Shown: positions 6,165 through 13,045 of the stretch, piece by piece | Numbering within the stretch: position 1 is the stretch's first letter | Layout: the number at the start of each line of letters is the position of its first letter | Assembly: GCA_964344035.1 (NCBI GenBank) | Contig: CAYFLK010000066.1 | Coordinates: 1-20,364 of the forward strand | DNA from: UBA1014 sp964344035 | GTDB taxonomy: Bacteria; SAR324; NAC60-12 | Direction: 5' to 3' | Length of the DNA stretch: 20,364 bases | Translations under genes and position numbers: made by a program | The notes under the pieces: model-generated | Told to the model about the DNA's origin: nothing | Seen by the model: only the letters and a program-made list of their open reading frames with translations | Databases searched by the model: none

Positions 6165-7034
6165 TCAGACCTCCTTGAACACGTACATCGGGATATCCAC
6201 GTGGTGGAGCAGGTAATCGGTGTTGCTGCCGAGGAAGATCCGCCCGGTCACCGAATGGTCATGTCCGGCGAGCATGATCAAGCCGGCATTGGTTTCCTGC
6301 TGGTATTCGAGCAGGCGCAGGTACGAGGAATTTGCAAACAGCACCACGCGTTTGTGTGGCATTTCGATTTCGTATGATTCCAGGAACTTGTCGATAGCCT
6401 CGCGTCCATTTTCCTCGGTCAGCTGCAGTTCCACCTTCCCCAAGCCCCAGCTTGCTTCCGCCCCGTAATAGGAATAATCAACCGGCTGCATCACGTGCAC
6501 GAAATGCAGTTCCGCGTTTTGCCGCTGCGCCCATTCGAGGGATTTTTCCACAACCGGATGGTTGGCGTCGCTGAAATCGAGGGGAACCAGGATGATGTTT
6601 TCACTTTTCTTCTTCGGCTTGCGGTACACATAAACCGGACAGTGGAGGTGGTGCACCACGTAGTCCGTGTTGCTGCCCAGGAAAAAGCGTCCGAGCATGG
6701 TGTGCGAATGCGCGGCCATGATGACCAGGTTGGCGTCGACGTCCTTGACCAGGTCGACGATTTTGAAATACGGGGTGCCGTATTGATGACTGATGTCGTA
6801 TTTTGTTTTCAGCCCCAATCCCTTGAGCAGGTGATCTAGGCGGCGGATATGTTGTGATTCGTTCCGTTTGTCCTTCTGTTCATAATGCCCTGGGTAAAAT
6901 GACACGTCGGGCATCTGGCTGACATGCATAAAATGCACTTTGCCCCCGGTGCGGTCTGCCCATTCATCGGCAAACCGGGCGACTTCCTTGCTGATGTCGC
7001 TGTAATCAATTGGAACAACAATGTTTCTTTCCAT
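6165..7034 (-). CDS. Universal stress protein with two tandem UspA domains
   Basis: This is a 289-residue cytoplasmic protein. Domain 1 (about residues 1-138) starts with M-E-R-N-I-V-V-P-I-D-Y-S-D and ends with the nucleotide-binding signature, here H-T-M-L-G-R-F-F-L-G-S-N-T-D-Y at 111-125. Domain 2 (about 145-289) begins N-I-I-L-V-P-L-D-F-S-D and ends with H-S-V-T-G-R-I-F-L-G-S-N-T-D-Y. Both keep the G-x-x-x-x-G-S core of ATP-binding Usp proteins. Such proteins modulate survival or metabolism under stress, but the specific role is unknown. ATG at 7034 was chosen because GGAGGGCGCC precedes it and the Usp fold starts there. It appears to be a single-gene unit, with a strong terminator downstream. 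The 198 bases upstream hold its leader and a hairpin at 7185-7202. Confidence 0.88.
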   Translation of the reverse strand: MERNIVVPIDYSDISKEVARFADEWADRTGGKVHFMHVSQMPDVSFYPGHYEQKDKRNESQHIRRLDHLLKGLGLKTKYDISHQYGTPYFKIVDLVKDVDANLVIMAAHSHTMLGRFFLGSNTDYVVHHLHCPVYVYRKPKKKSENIILVPLDFSDANHPVVEKSLEWAQRQNAELHFVHVMQPVDYSYYGAEASWGLGKVELQLTEENGREAIDKFLESYEIEMPHKRVVLFANSSYLRLLEYQQETNAGLIMLAGHDHSVTGRIFLGSNTDYLLHHVDIPMYVFKEV

Positions 7035-7184
7035 GGCGCCCTCCTGTTGTTGTCCGGGACTCCCCTGTTCCAGATGCAGTTCTTCCGGCAAGCTGCACTG
7101 GACCGCGGAGTCACGGTATGTGGTCCTCATTGGACAATCCAGGGGCCGGCGGGAATCCCTTCCGGATTGCCCGCGCCCCGCTTA

Positions 7185-7202
7185 GACCCGTAATGCCGGG
7201 TC
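7185..7202. repeat. Hairpin GACCCG-N6-CGGGTC after the Glu-tail gene
   Basis: Perfect 6 bp arms surround a 6-base loop, 31 bases past the stop of the gene ending at 7233. No T run follows on the minus strand, so termination is doubtful. It may stabilise the 3' end of the mRNA. Confidence 0.4.
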
Positions 7203-7232
7203 AAAGAATGGTGTAACTACCGTGTAACTGTT

Positions 7233-7856
7233 TCAGCAGCCTTCTTCTTCCTCCTCCTCTTCCACATCTTCGAGCATCGGCGGCGGCTCGGCTTGAGGAG
7301 CGACGTAATGCTGCTGACTGGCCGCCCCGGCTGAAGAAGTTTCCTGCAGTTCGGGGTGGAAAAATGGACGGACATTACGCAATGCTTTCAATTCACTGTC
7401 GGCTAACCCATGCTCATCGAGTTGTTCGGAACTGATCATGGCCCGCCAAGCGGCAGCTCCTCCCGCAAGCAGTATCACCCGTCGCTTTTCATTTTGCACC
7501 AGCGCCGCCGCGACAGCCGGCTGCAGGCTTGCATCCGGAGGAATGGCAACCAGCTGTTTGTATACCGGGAACTTTGAAACCGCCCCTGCCAGGTCTCCGG
7601 AGGGATCCAGCACCACCAGTCCGGGTATGTTGTCAATCCCCGGTTCCGCGGGGGACTGCAGCAAAACCGGAATGAAGTCGTTCCTGCCTTCGATGATCCA
7701 GCCGGCCAGTTCGGTCACTTTCAGAAGGCTTACACGCACCCTGTCCTGCTGGTCGTACCACGTCCCCGCGCGCGGCCAGTTGAACACGATGATCATCGCC
7801 AGCATCACTCCGCACAGCATGGGCAGGACCCAGCGGTAATCTCTATCAAACCACAT
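7233..7856 (-). CDS. Membrane-anchored protein with degenerate rhodanese-like domain and Glu-tract/Gly-Cys C-terminus
   Basis: The 207-residue protein has one N-terminal transmembrane segment (about residues 9-27) and a soluble domain expected outside the cytoplasm. Residues 70-145 read like a worn rhodanese fold: G-L-V-V-L-D-P-S-G at the first strand, and R-V-I-L-L-A-G-G-A-A-A-W-R-A resembling the closing G-G-x-x-x-W of rhodaneses. There is no catalytic Cys loop. The last 40 residues are low complexity, ending in Pro-rich sequence, a run of acidic residues, then Gly-Cys and a TGA stop. ATG at 7856 has a strong GGAGG site. It is the last gene of the rhodanese-Psr-YeeE run, 9 bases after the second YeeE/YedE gene, so a role in the same sulfur system is likely. 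The rhodanese relationship is tentative. Confidence 0.65.
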   Translation of the reverse strand: MWFDRDYRWVLPMLCGVMLAMIIVFNWPRAGTWYDQQDRVRVSLLKVTELAGWIIEGRNDFIPVLLQSPAEPGIDNIPGLVVLDPSGDLAGAVSKFPVYKQLVAIPPDASLQPAVAAALVQNEKRRVILLAGGAAAWRAMISSEQLDEHGLADSELKALRNVRPFFHPELQETSSAGAASQQHYVAPQAEPPPMLEDVEEEEEEEGC

Positions 7857-7865
7857 CCACCCTCC

Positions 7866-8453
7866 TTATCCTTTTAATTTCCGTTCCTGCGCGCTGCTGA
7901 GGCGATAGCCCACAACTGCCACCGCCAGCAATATGAAGGCTATCAGCCAGGGGCTGATTCCCAGCAATTGGGGCAGGGTCAGGGAGCCTGCGTACCCGAT
8001 GCCGGCCAGTTTCTCGAACAGCGGCCATCCCTCCGCGAAGACCAGCACCCCGAAGATCATGCCGAGGATGTAATACAGCGCGTCGATTTTTCCTGACGCC
8101 GCCGCCACGAACGAAGTCCCCGGGCAGTAACCCCCGATGACGAAACCCGCGCCCATCACCAGTCCGCCAATGGTCTGTGGTCCCCAGTAGGTTTTGTTGA
8201 GGTAGATCGCATCGAGCGACATCAGGTTCAGGGCATCGAGAATCAGCATGCCAAACAGCGCGGTCACTATTGCCGTGAACATCACCTTGAAAACGCTCCA
8301 GTCACGTCCATACCACTGCCCCACCAGGCGGCGGGCGGAACCGAAACCAGCGCGCTCGAGCATGAAACCAAAACCGAACCCGATCAGTCCGGCCAAGATC
8401 ATGTCCACTTCCATCGTTATCAGGCCCATTTTGGCCAGCGGCGCGGCATTCAT
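7866..8453 (-). CDS. YeeE/YedE-family sulfur transporter, second half-size subunit
   Basis: This 195-residue membrane protein has about five to six hydrophobic segments. Family signatures are F-M-L-E-R-A-G-F-G-S-A-R-R-L-V-G-Q-W-Y near the N-terminus and G-G-Y-C-P-G-T-S-F-V-A-A-A-S-G in the middle. The Cys in G-G-Y-C-P-G is the conserved sulfur-relay Cys. The ATG at 8453 overlaps the stop of the preceding YeeE/YedE gene (ATGA), so the two halves are translationally coupled and probably form one transporter. An upstream in-frame start at 8522 would lie inside the previous gene and lacks a better ribosome site. It is part of the psr-like cluster and probably moves sulfur or sulfane sulfur between periplasm and cytoplasm for it. 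Confidence 0.87.
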   Translation of the reverse strand: MNAAPLAKMGLITMEVDMILAGLIGFGFGFMLERAGFGSARRLVGQWYGRDWSVFKVMFTAIVTALFGMLILDALNLMSLDAIYLNKTYWGPQTIGGLVMGAGFVIGGYCPGTSFVAAASGKIDALYYILGMIFGVLVFAEGWPLFEKLAGIGYAGSLTLPQLLGISPWLIAFILLAVAVVGYRLSSAQERKLKG

Positions 8454-9010
8454 TTCCACATCCTCCTGACAAAAAAAGCGGTGGCGAATCCACCCGCGAA
8501 CAATGCGAGCATAAAGGCCCAACTCCCCGCAGCGAGGGTGGCGCCACCGCTGAGCGCTTGACCGCTGGTGCAGCCCCTGGCGAGGCGCGCACCCCAGCCC
8601 ATAAGTCCGCCGCCGACAAACGCGTACCAGAAACGCTGACGGTTGGTAATCGACTCTCCTTTTTCCACCGATTTCCCGAAACGTCCCGCTGTCAGCGCAC
8701 CGAACATCCCGCCGAGGAAAACACCGAACAGCTGGAAAACCAGCCAGTCAGTCATCCATGCGTCTCCCCTGAAATAGCGGGCGAAGTAATCCAGGTTTTC
8801 CGCGTGCTGCGGCATCACCGTGTGCAGCGCAACCGCTGTCGCCCGGGAAAGTGCACCGGAACCGCCCAGCCCGCGTCCGGAAATGAAGAACACCGCGAGC
8901 AGGACCAGTCCCAGTCCGACTCCCGCTGCCCAGTTGGGCCAGTAAGGCAGCCGCATCACTTCATGTTCCGGGGCCTTGTCTAGAGCGCCCGTGGTTTCAG
9001 TTGCTTCCAT
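8450..9010 (-). CDS. YeeE/YedE-family sulfur transporter, first half-size subunit
   Basis: This 186-residue membrane protein has the family signature G-A-R-L-A-R-G-C-T-S-G-Q-A-L-S-G-G-A in its C-terminal half, including the conserved Cys of the R-G-C-T-S-G loop. Together with the next gene it makes the usual YeeE/YedE pair, equivalent to the two halves of the longer protein at 4372-5559. I placed the start at ATG 9010 because AAAGGA precedes it by six bases. The frame continues upstream to a TTG at 9085, which would overlap the NrfD gene and has no ribosome site. The mature protein starts with a charged cytoplasmic tail of about 25 residues. Same strand and close spacing to the NrfD subunit gene imply cotranscription. 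Confidence 0.85.
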   Translation of the reverse strand: MEATETTGALDKAPEHEVMRLPYWPNWAAGVGLGLVLLAVFFISGRGLGGSGALSRATAVALHTVMPQHAENLDYFARYFRGDAWMTDWLVFQLFGVFLGGMFGALTAGRFGKSVEKGESITNRQRFWYAFVGGGLMGWGARLARGCTSGQALSGGATLAAGSWAFMLALFAGGFATAFFVRRMWK

Positions 9011-9077
9011 CCGGGATCCTTTGTCTTTGTGCCAGATTCTCCTGTTTTTCAGGATCGTTGTTAGCTCCCCAAAAAAT

Positions 9078-10028
9078 TCACGCAAATGTGGGAAATGCCT
9101 GTCCCGCGTAAACTATGACAAAACGCAGGGTGAGGCTCCCGATCAGTACCAGCACCGGAACCAGTACGGTGAAGCGCACCCGCTCCAATGCCTCCAGCGT
9201 CTCCAGCAGCAGCGGAACAATCATTCCACCGAAAACAAACACGATCCAGAACCAGGGAGCATAAGGTCCTGAGATCAGGTAAAGCATGGCATCACGAACA
9301 TTTTCTGAACCGGTGATGCCGCCGATAATAAACAGAGTTGTGGCGAATCCTTCCAGTGATATGAAATACATATCAGTCTTTGAGAAAATCAGCTTTTCCC
9401 TGCGCGGCGCCATCAGCATCATCACTGCCGCTGCGGAAGAGAGTCCGGACATCAGGAAGACGAATCCGAGGATCGCGCTGGACCAGATCGGCCGGGCGTA
9501 AAAAGTGGAAAGCAGAATGCCGGTATAAACCCCGATTCCCGCACCCATGTGGACATTTATCATCGCGATCAGGTTCAGGCGTGGTTCGAACCGGTCGATC
9601 AATGTGCGCAGCGGGGCAATGTTCTCAAACCATTTGCGGTTGACAATCATCGCCTGCAGCCCGGCAAGCGGAAAGAAGACTATCAGCATCCAGGAACCCC
9701 AGGACATCGGCGAGTTCCAGACGAATGCCGTGTAGAAGCGCCACACGTGCAGCTTGTATTCCAGGTCGAGGAATAGAAAAAACATGCCGATGCCCAGCAG
9801 CACCGGCGCCAGCAGGGACCCGATCCGGACCATTTCGGAAAACGGCGGTCTTTCTCCGTAGTCTCCATTGAAAAGCCCCCCGCGCTGAAGCAGCAGGATG
9901 CCGCCGGAAATCACCAGCAGCCCCCCGGCAAGTCCGCCGAGAAACAGGTAAATCGGCACTTCCCAGGCCCAGATCTCGAGGTGGGGGATCGTCTGCGGGT
10001 TCAGTTTGTTGGAAATGACCTCGACCAT
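9078..10028 (-). CDS. NrfD/PsrC-type quinone-interacting membrane subunit
   Basis: The 316-residue integral membrane protein has about eight hydrophobic helices, the usual size and layout of NrfD/PsrC proteins. It begins with the family feature I-W-A-W-E-V-P-I-Y-L-F-L-G-G-L-A-G-G. It also carries L-D-L-E-Y-K-L-H-V-W-R-F-Y in the loop after helix 3 and N-V-H-M-G-A-G-I-G-V-Y-T-G in the middle. PsrC anchors the molybdoenzyme to the inner membrane and exchanges electrons with the quinone pool. ATG at 10028 has only a weak ribosome site (GAAACC). A 147-base gap separates it from the ferredoxin subunit gene, unusually long within a psr operon. The direction of electron flow (sulfur reduction or sulfide oxidation) cannot be read from the sequence. 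Confidence 0.88.
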   Translation of the reverse strand: MVEVISNKLNPQTIPHLEIWAWEVPIYLFLGGLAGGLLVISGGILLLQRGGLFNGDYGERPPFSEMVRIGSLLAPVLLGIGMFFLFLDLEYKLHVWRFYTAFVWNSPMSWGSWMLIVFFPLAGLQAMIVNRKWFENIAPLRTLIDRFEPRLNLIAMINVHMGAGIGVYTGILLSTFYARPIWSSAILGFVFLMSGLSSAAAVMMLMAPRREKLIFSKTDMYFISLEGFATTLFIIGGITGSENVRDAMLYLISGPYAPWFWIVFVFGGMIVPLLLETLEALERVRFTVLVPVLVLIGSLTLRFVIVYAGQAFPTFA

Positions 10029-10175
10029 GACTGGTTTCAGAATTCAGTGTTTGTATTCAGCATGAATTTATTCAATGTTTGCTTTTTAAATCCCTTGCTC
10101 TCTTTTTTTCAAAAGAGGGGAAAGGCATTCTCCCGCTTTCAAGAAAATGGGGATTGAAGTGGATTTGCTGCATCA
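10029..10175. other. 147-base gap inside the psr-like operon
   Basis: No gene seen. It contains CTCTTTT and AAAAGAG arms separated by three bases (minus strand, about 10101-10120) and AT-rich sequence nearer the NrfD start. It could be a processing or attenuation site that sets the ratio of soluble to membrane subunits, or an internal promoter. This is speculative. Confidence 0.3.
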
Positions 10176-10721
10176 TCACATCAGCCAGAACAGTTTCGGT
10201 TTTGTGCCTGCGTGCACCTTGTCCTGCGCCACTTTGCGTCCCCTGAGCATTCGTTTTGCCTCTCCGTCATTGCTGTTTAGATCGACAAGGTGCAGTGTTT
10301 TAGTGGGACACACAGTTACGCACTCGGGTTTCAGTCCCTGCTTCAGGCGGTGCTGACAGAAGGAACACTTGTCGGCATATCCATCCGGGTGGATGTAACG
10401 CGCGTCATACGGGCAGGCGGCGATGCAGGCTTTGCATCCGGTACACAAGTCCCGTTCTATTTGCACCGTCCCATCTCCGGGATAATATGAAGCGCCGGTC
10501 GGGCAGTTGGTGACGCAGGGAGCATCCTCGCAGTGCTGGCAGCGTTCCGAGCGGTTGAGCATGGTCAGGTTGGGAAAAGCTCCCTCAACACGCTGGACGA
10601 TCCAGTCCCGGCAGTAGCCTTCCGGCACATCGTTTTCGGTTTTGCAGGCAAAGACGCAGGCCGAACATCCGACGCACCGCTTGGTGTCGATGATCATCGC
10701 GTACTTCCGTTTTCGGGCCAT
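10176..10721 (-). CDS. Four-cluster ferredoxin-type subunit of a Psr/Phs-like molybdoenzyme (PsrB-like)
   Basis: The 181-residue iron-sulfur protein has 16 cluster Cys in four groups: 16/19/22/26, 61/64/69/73, 93/96/99/103 and 119/122/134/138. This is the standard DmsB/PsrB arrangement of four [4Fe-4S] clusters that passes electrons between the molybdoprotein and the NrfD subunit. There is no signal peptide, so it is presumably exported as a complex with the Tat-targeted catalytic subunit. An additional Cys lies at position 37 in G-Y-C-R-D-W. ATG at 10721 lies 8 bases after the stop of the catalytic subunit gene, with GAGACGC as a modest ribosome site. Confidence 0.92.
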   Translation of the reverse strand: MARKRKYAMIIDTKRCVGCSACVFACKTENDVPEGYCRDWIVQRVEGAFPNLTMLNRSERCQHCEDAPCVTNCPTGASYYPGDGTVQIERDLCTGCKACIAACPYDARYIHPDGYADKCSFCQHRLKQGLKPECVTVCPTKTLHLVDLNSNDGEAKRMLRGRKVAQDKVHAGTKPKLFWLM

Positions 10722-10729
10722 TGCGTCTC

Positions 10730-12916
10730 TTAAGCGTTACGGGTGAAAGTGACAAAGTTGTTCTGCATCCCGGTGCCGCCCATGATCGGGTCTATGTCCA
10801 GGCGCGTGATCAGGTCGGCATCACTGGCGCCGCGTCTGTATGCTTGTTCCAGTTTGCTGCTGGTGTGTCCGAAACCATGAACCATGTACACCGCGTCGGG
10901 GCGGATGCGCTCGGTCAGCCGGACTTTTACCGCGGTTTTGCTTTTCACTCCGTCCTGGTTGACAAGGTAGATGTATTCTCCGTGTCTCAGTTTCATGTCA
11001 CGCGCTGAGACGGAGTTCACCCACAGTTCGTTCTCCGGCATCAACTCCCCGAGGAACCGGTTGTTAGACGTCCGCCCGAAGGTGTGCATCGGCGCGCGTC
11101 CAAACAGCAGCCGAAAATAACCCGGAGGGTTTTCCGGAGGGGGAGTAAAACGGGGGACATCGTCAAAACCCTTCGCACGCAGTTTCCGCGAAGCGAGTTC
11201 TATTTTTCCTGAAGGGGTCTTGAATTTAAGGATATCTCCGGGTTTGCGGTAAATTCCTGCTTCAGGTTTTGTCAGTGTCCCTTTATTCTTCAGCTCTTCC
11301 AGCGAACTGCCGACTTTTTGCAGACGCCCATCGAGATAGGTTTCAATTTTGTCAGGAAACAAATCCGGCATCCCCATTTTCCCGGCCAGCAACCTTGCAA
11401 TTTCATGCCCGGGTTTGCTCTCGTAAAGCGGCGGTACAACGGGCTGGCGTATGCCGACGTAAGGCACGCGGAAGGCGCGGTCATCGAGGTCGTCATAGCG
11501 TTCCAGGTAAGTGCATTCCGGGAGGATCACGTCCGCGTATCCGGTGATTTCCATCGGCAGCACATCCACCGCAACCATGAAATCGAGGTTTTCCAGCGCC
11601 GCCAGCGTGGCCTGCTGGTCCCCGAGCGAATGGATCAGGTTAGTCCCGTATACCAGCCAGCTCTTGATTGGCCAGGGATCTCCGGAAATGGTCTGCTCTA
11701 CTACTTCATTGGAGGGGATGCTGTGCGCAAAGGGATATCTCGAGCGGAGCGAGAGTGATGATTTATTAACCGGAGTTTTGGCTTTCGGCACGCCGTATTT
11801 TTTCTGCTTGATTAAACCTCCGGGCATCCTGTAGTTCCCCAAAAGCGCGTTCAGCACGGCTATCGCGCGCGAACGCTGGGTGTCGTCTCCATACCAGGTC
11901 ACATGACGCCCTGGATGCACCAACGCATTGTTTTTGTAACGGCCCAAGTCGCGGGCGACATCCAAAATTACTTCCGCCGGAATCCCGGTATACGCTGTCG
12001 CGCGTTCCGGAGTGGCGTCCGCGACTCCCTGGCGTAATTCCTCAAGCCCGACCGTGTTCTGCGCTACAAAATCCCGGTCGTACAACTCTTCCTTCAAAAT
12101 TATGTGAATCCACGCGCGCAGAAGCGCCAGGTCCGTTCCGGGTTTGATCGGCAGCCAGCGTTCCGCTTTTCCGGCGGCGACCGAAAAGCGCGGGTCGACC
12201 ACCGTGATCCGACAGCCGCTTGCGACAGCGTCCGCGAAATCCTGGACCGCGGTGTTGTGCATGTTTTCTCCGAGGTGCGTCCCGATCAGGACCAGATACC
12301 TGCTGTTCCTCACATCCACTCCTTCCGGACTGCCCACCGCGTGTCCGTAGGTCAAATTGAATGCCTCCTGGCGCGGTCCGCGGCACTGCGCGTATGAAGG
12401 ATGTGTGAAGTTGTTGATGCCGTAGGCTTTGAAAAGAGTTTTGAAAAACGAAGACCCGAATCCGTGACTGAACATCACAATCGATTCGGAACCATGTTCT
12501 TCCTTGATTTGCGAGTATTTTTCCGCTGCCAGTGACAGGGCTTCATCCCAGCCTGCTTTACGGAACTGCTGCTCCCCGGCCACGCTTTCCCTGATTAGAG
12601 GATGCCTGAGCCGGTTGGGATCATACAAAAGACCATGCCCCCCCGTACCGCGTGGACAAAGCCTGCCGTTGCTCAGGGGATGTTGCTCCTGCCCTGTCAG
12701 CTTGTACAACTTTCCGTCACGCACATGCGCGTTGACGCCGCAGCGCCAGAAACACAGTTCGCAAAGGGTCGGCACCACTCGCTCCCCTTCCCCCGCCGCT
12801 TTTGCCCTGGGCGTGTGGTTGACAAGGGAAAACGTTCCTTCGGACATTGCCGATGAGGCAAGAAAAGCCGAGGAAATTTTCAGAAATTTCCTGCGTTTCA
12901 GGGGGATGCGGTTCAT
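10730..12916 (-). CDS. Molybdopterin oxidoreductase, polysulfide/thiosulfate/sulfur reductase type (PsrA/PhsA-like), Tat-exported
   Basis: The 728-residue catalytic subunit belongs to the DMSO-reductase superfamily. A twin-arginine signal (K-R-R-K-F-L-K at 8-13 followed by a hydrophobic stretch) sends it to the periplasmic side. The [4Fe-4S] ligands are Cys52, Cys55, Cys59 and Cys87 (C-E-L-C-F-W-R-C ... G-R-L-C-P-R-G). The likely Mo ligand is Cys178 in P-S-Y-A-Q-C-R-G-P-R, as in Psr/Phs enzymes. H-P-G-R-H-V-T-W-Y-G-D-D-T-Q-R at about 340 and the C-terminal dinucleotide-binding domain (about 600-728) complete the family layout. Length is close to that of PhsA/PsrA. With the ferredoxin and NrfD subunits it forms a membrane-bound PsrABC-like complex. 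Next to YeeE/YedE and rhodanese genes, a sulfur substrate is likely. Related SoeA or tetrathionate enzymes are alternatives. The ribosome site before ATG 12916 is weak. Confidence 0.88.
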   Translation of the reverse strand: MNRIPLKRRKFLKISSAFLASSAMSEGTFSLVNHTPRAKAAGEGERVVPTLCELCFWRCGVNAHVRDGKLYKLTGQEQHPLSNGRLCPRGTGGHGLLYDPNRLRHPLIRESVAGEQQFRKAGWDEALSLAAEKYSQIKEEHGSESIVMFSHGFGSSFFKTLFKAYGINNFTHPSYAQCRGPRQEAFNLTYGHAVGSPEGVDVRNSRYLVLIGTHLGENMHNTAVQDFADAVASGCRITVVDPRFSVAAGKAERWLPIKPGTDLALLRAWIHIILKEELYDRDFVAQNTVGLEELRQGVADATPERATAYTGIPAEVILDVARDLGRYKNNALVHPGRHVTWYGDDTQRSRAIAVLNALLGNYRMPGGLIKQKKYGVPKAKTPVNKSSLSLRSRYPFAHSIPSNEVVEQTISGDPWPIKSWLVYGTNLIHSLGDQQATLAALENLDFMVAVDVLPMEITGYADVILPECTYLERYDDLDDRAFRVPYVGIRQPVVPPLYESKPGHEIARLLAGKMGMPDLFPDKIETYLDGRLQKVGSSLEELKNKGTLTKPEAGIYRKPGDILKFKTPSGKIELASRKLRAKGFDDVPRFTPPPENPPGYFRLLFGRAPMHTFGRTSNNRFLGELMPENELWVNSVSARDMKLRHGEYIYLVNQDGVKSKTAVKVRLTERIRPDAVYMVHGFGHTSSKLEQAYRRGASDADLITRLDIDPIMGGTGMQNNFVTFTRNA

Positions 12917-12949
12917 GAGAGCGCCAGGATTCTGTTTCCGGAACGACCG

Positions 12950-12979
12950 CCCCCGCTTACACGCTAAGCGGGGGGGGGG
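12950..12979. repeat. Strong hairpin adjoining a run of ten G, between rhodanese and psrA-like genes
   Basis: CCCCCGCTTA (12950-12959) and TAAGCGGGGG (12965-12974) are perfect 10 bp arms with a 5-base loop. The G run continues to 12979, ten in all. It lies 33 bases upstream of the psrA-like ATG. There is no T run after it on the minus strand, so it is more likely an mRNA-stability or processing hairpin than a terminator. The homopolymer may vary in length. Confidence 0.55.
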
Positions 12980-13045
12980 TGAAATTCAAAAGAGGTCTGG
13001 AATTAAAGCGCTTCTGCCGTTATTCCGTAACCCTCAATCACAATA

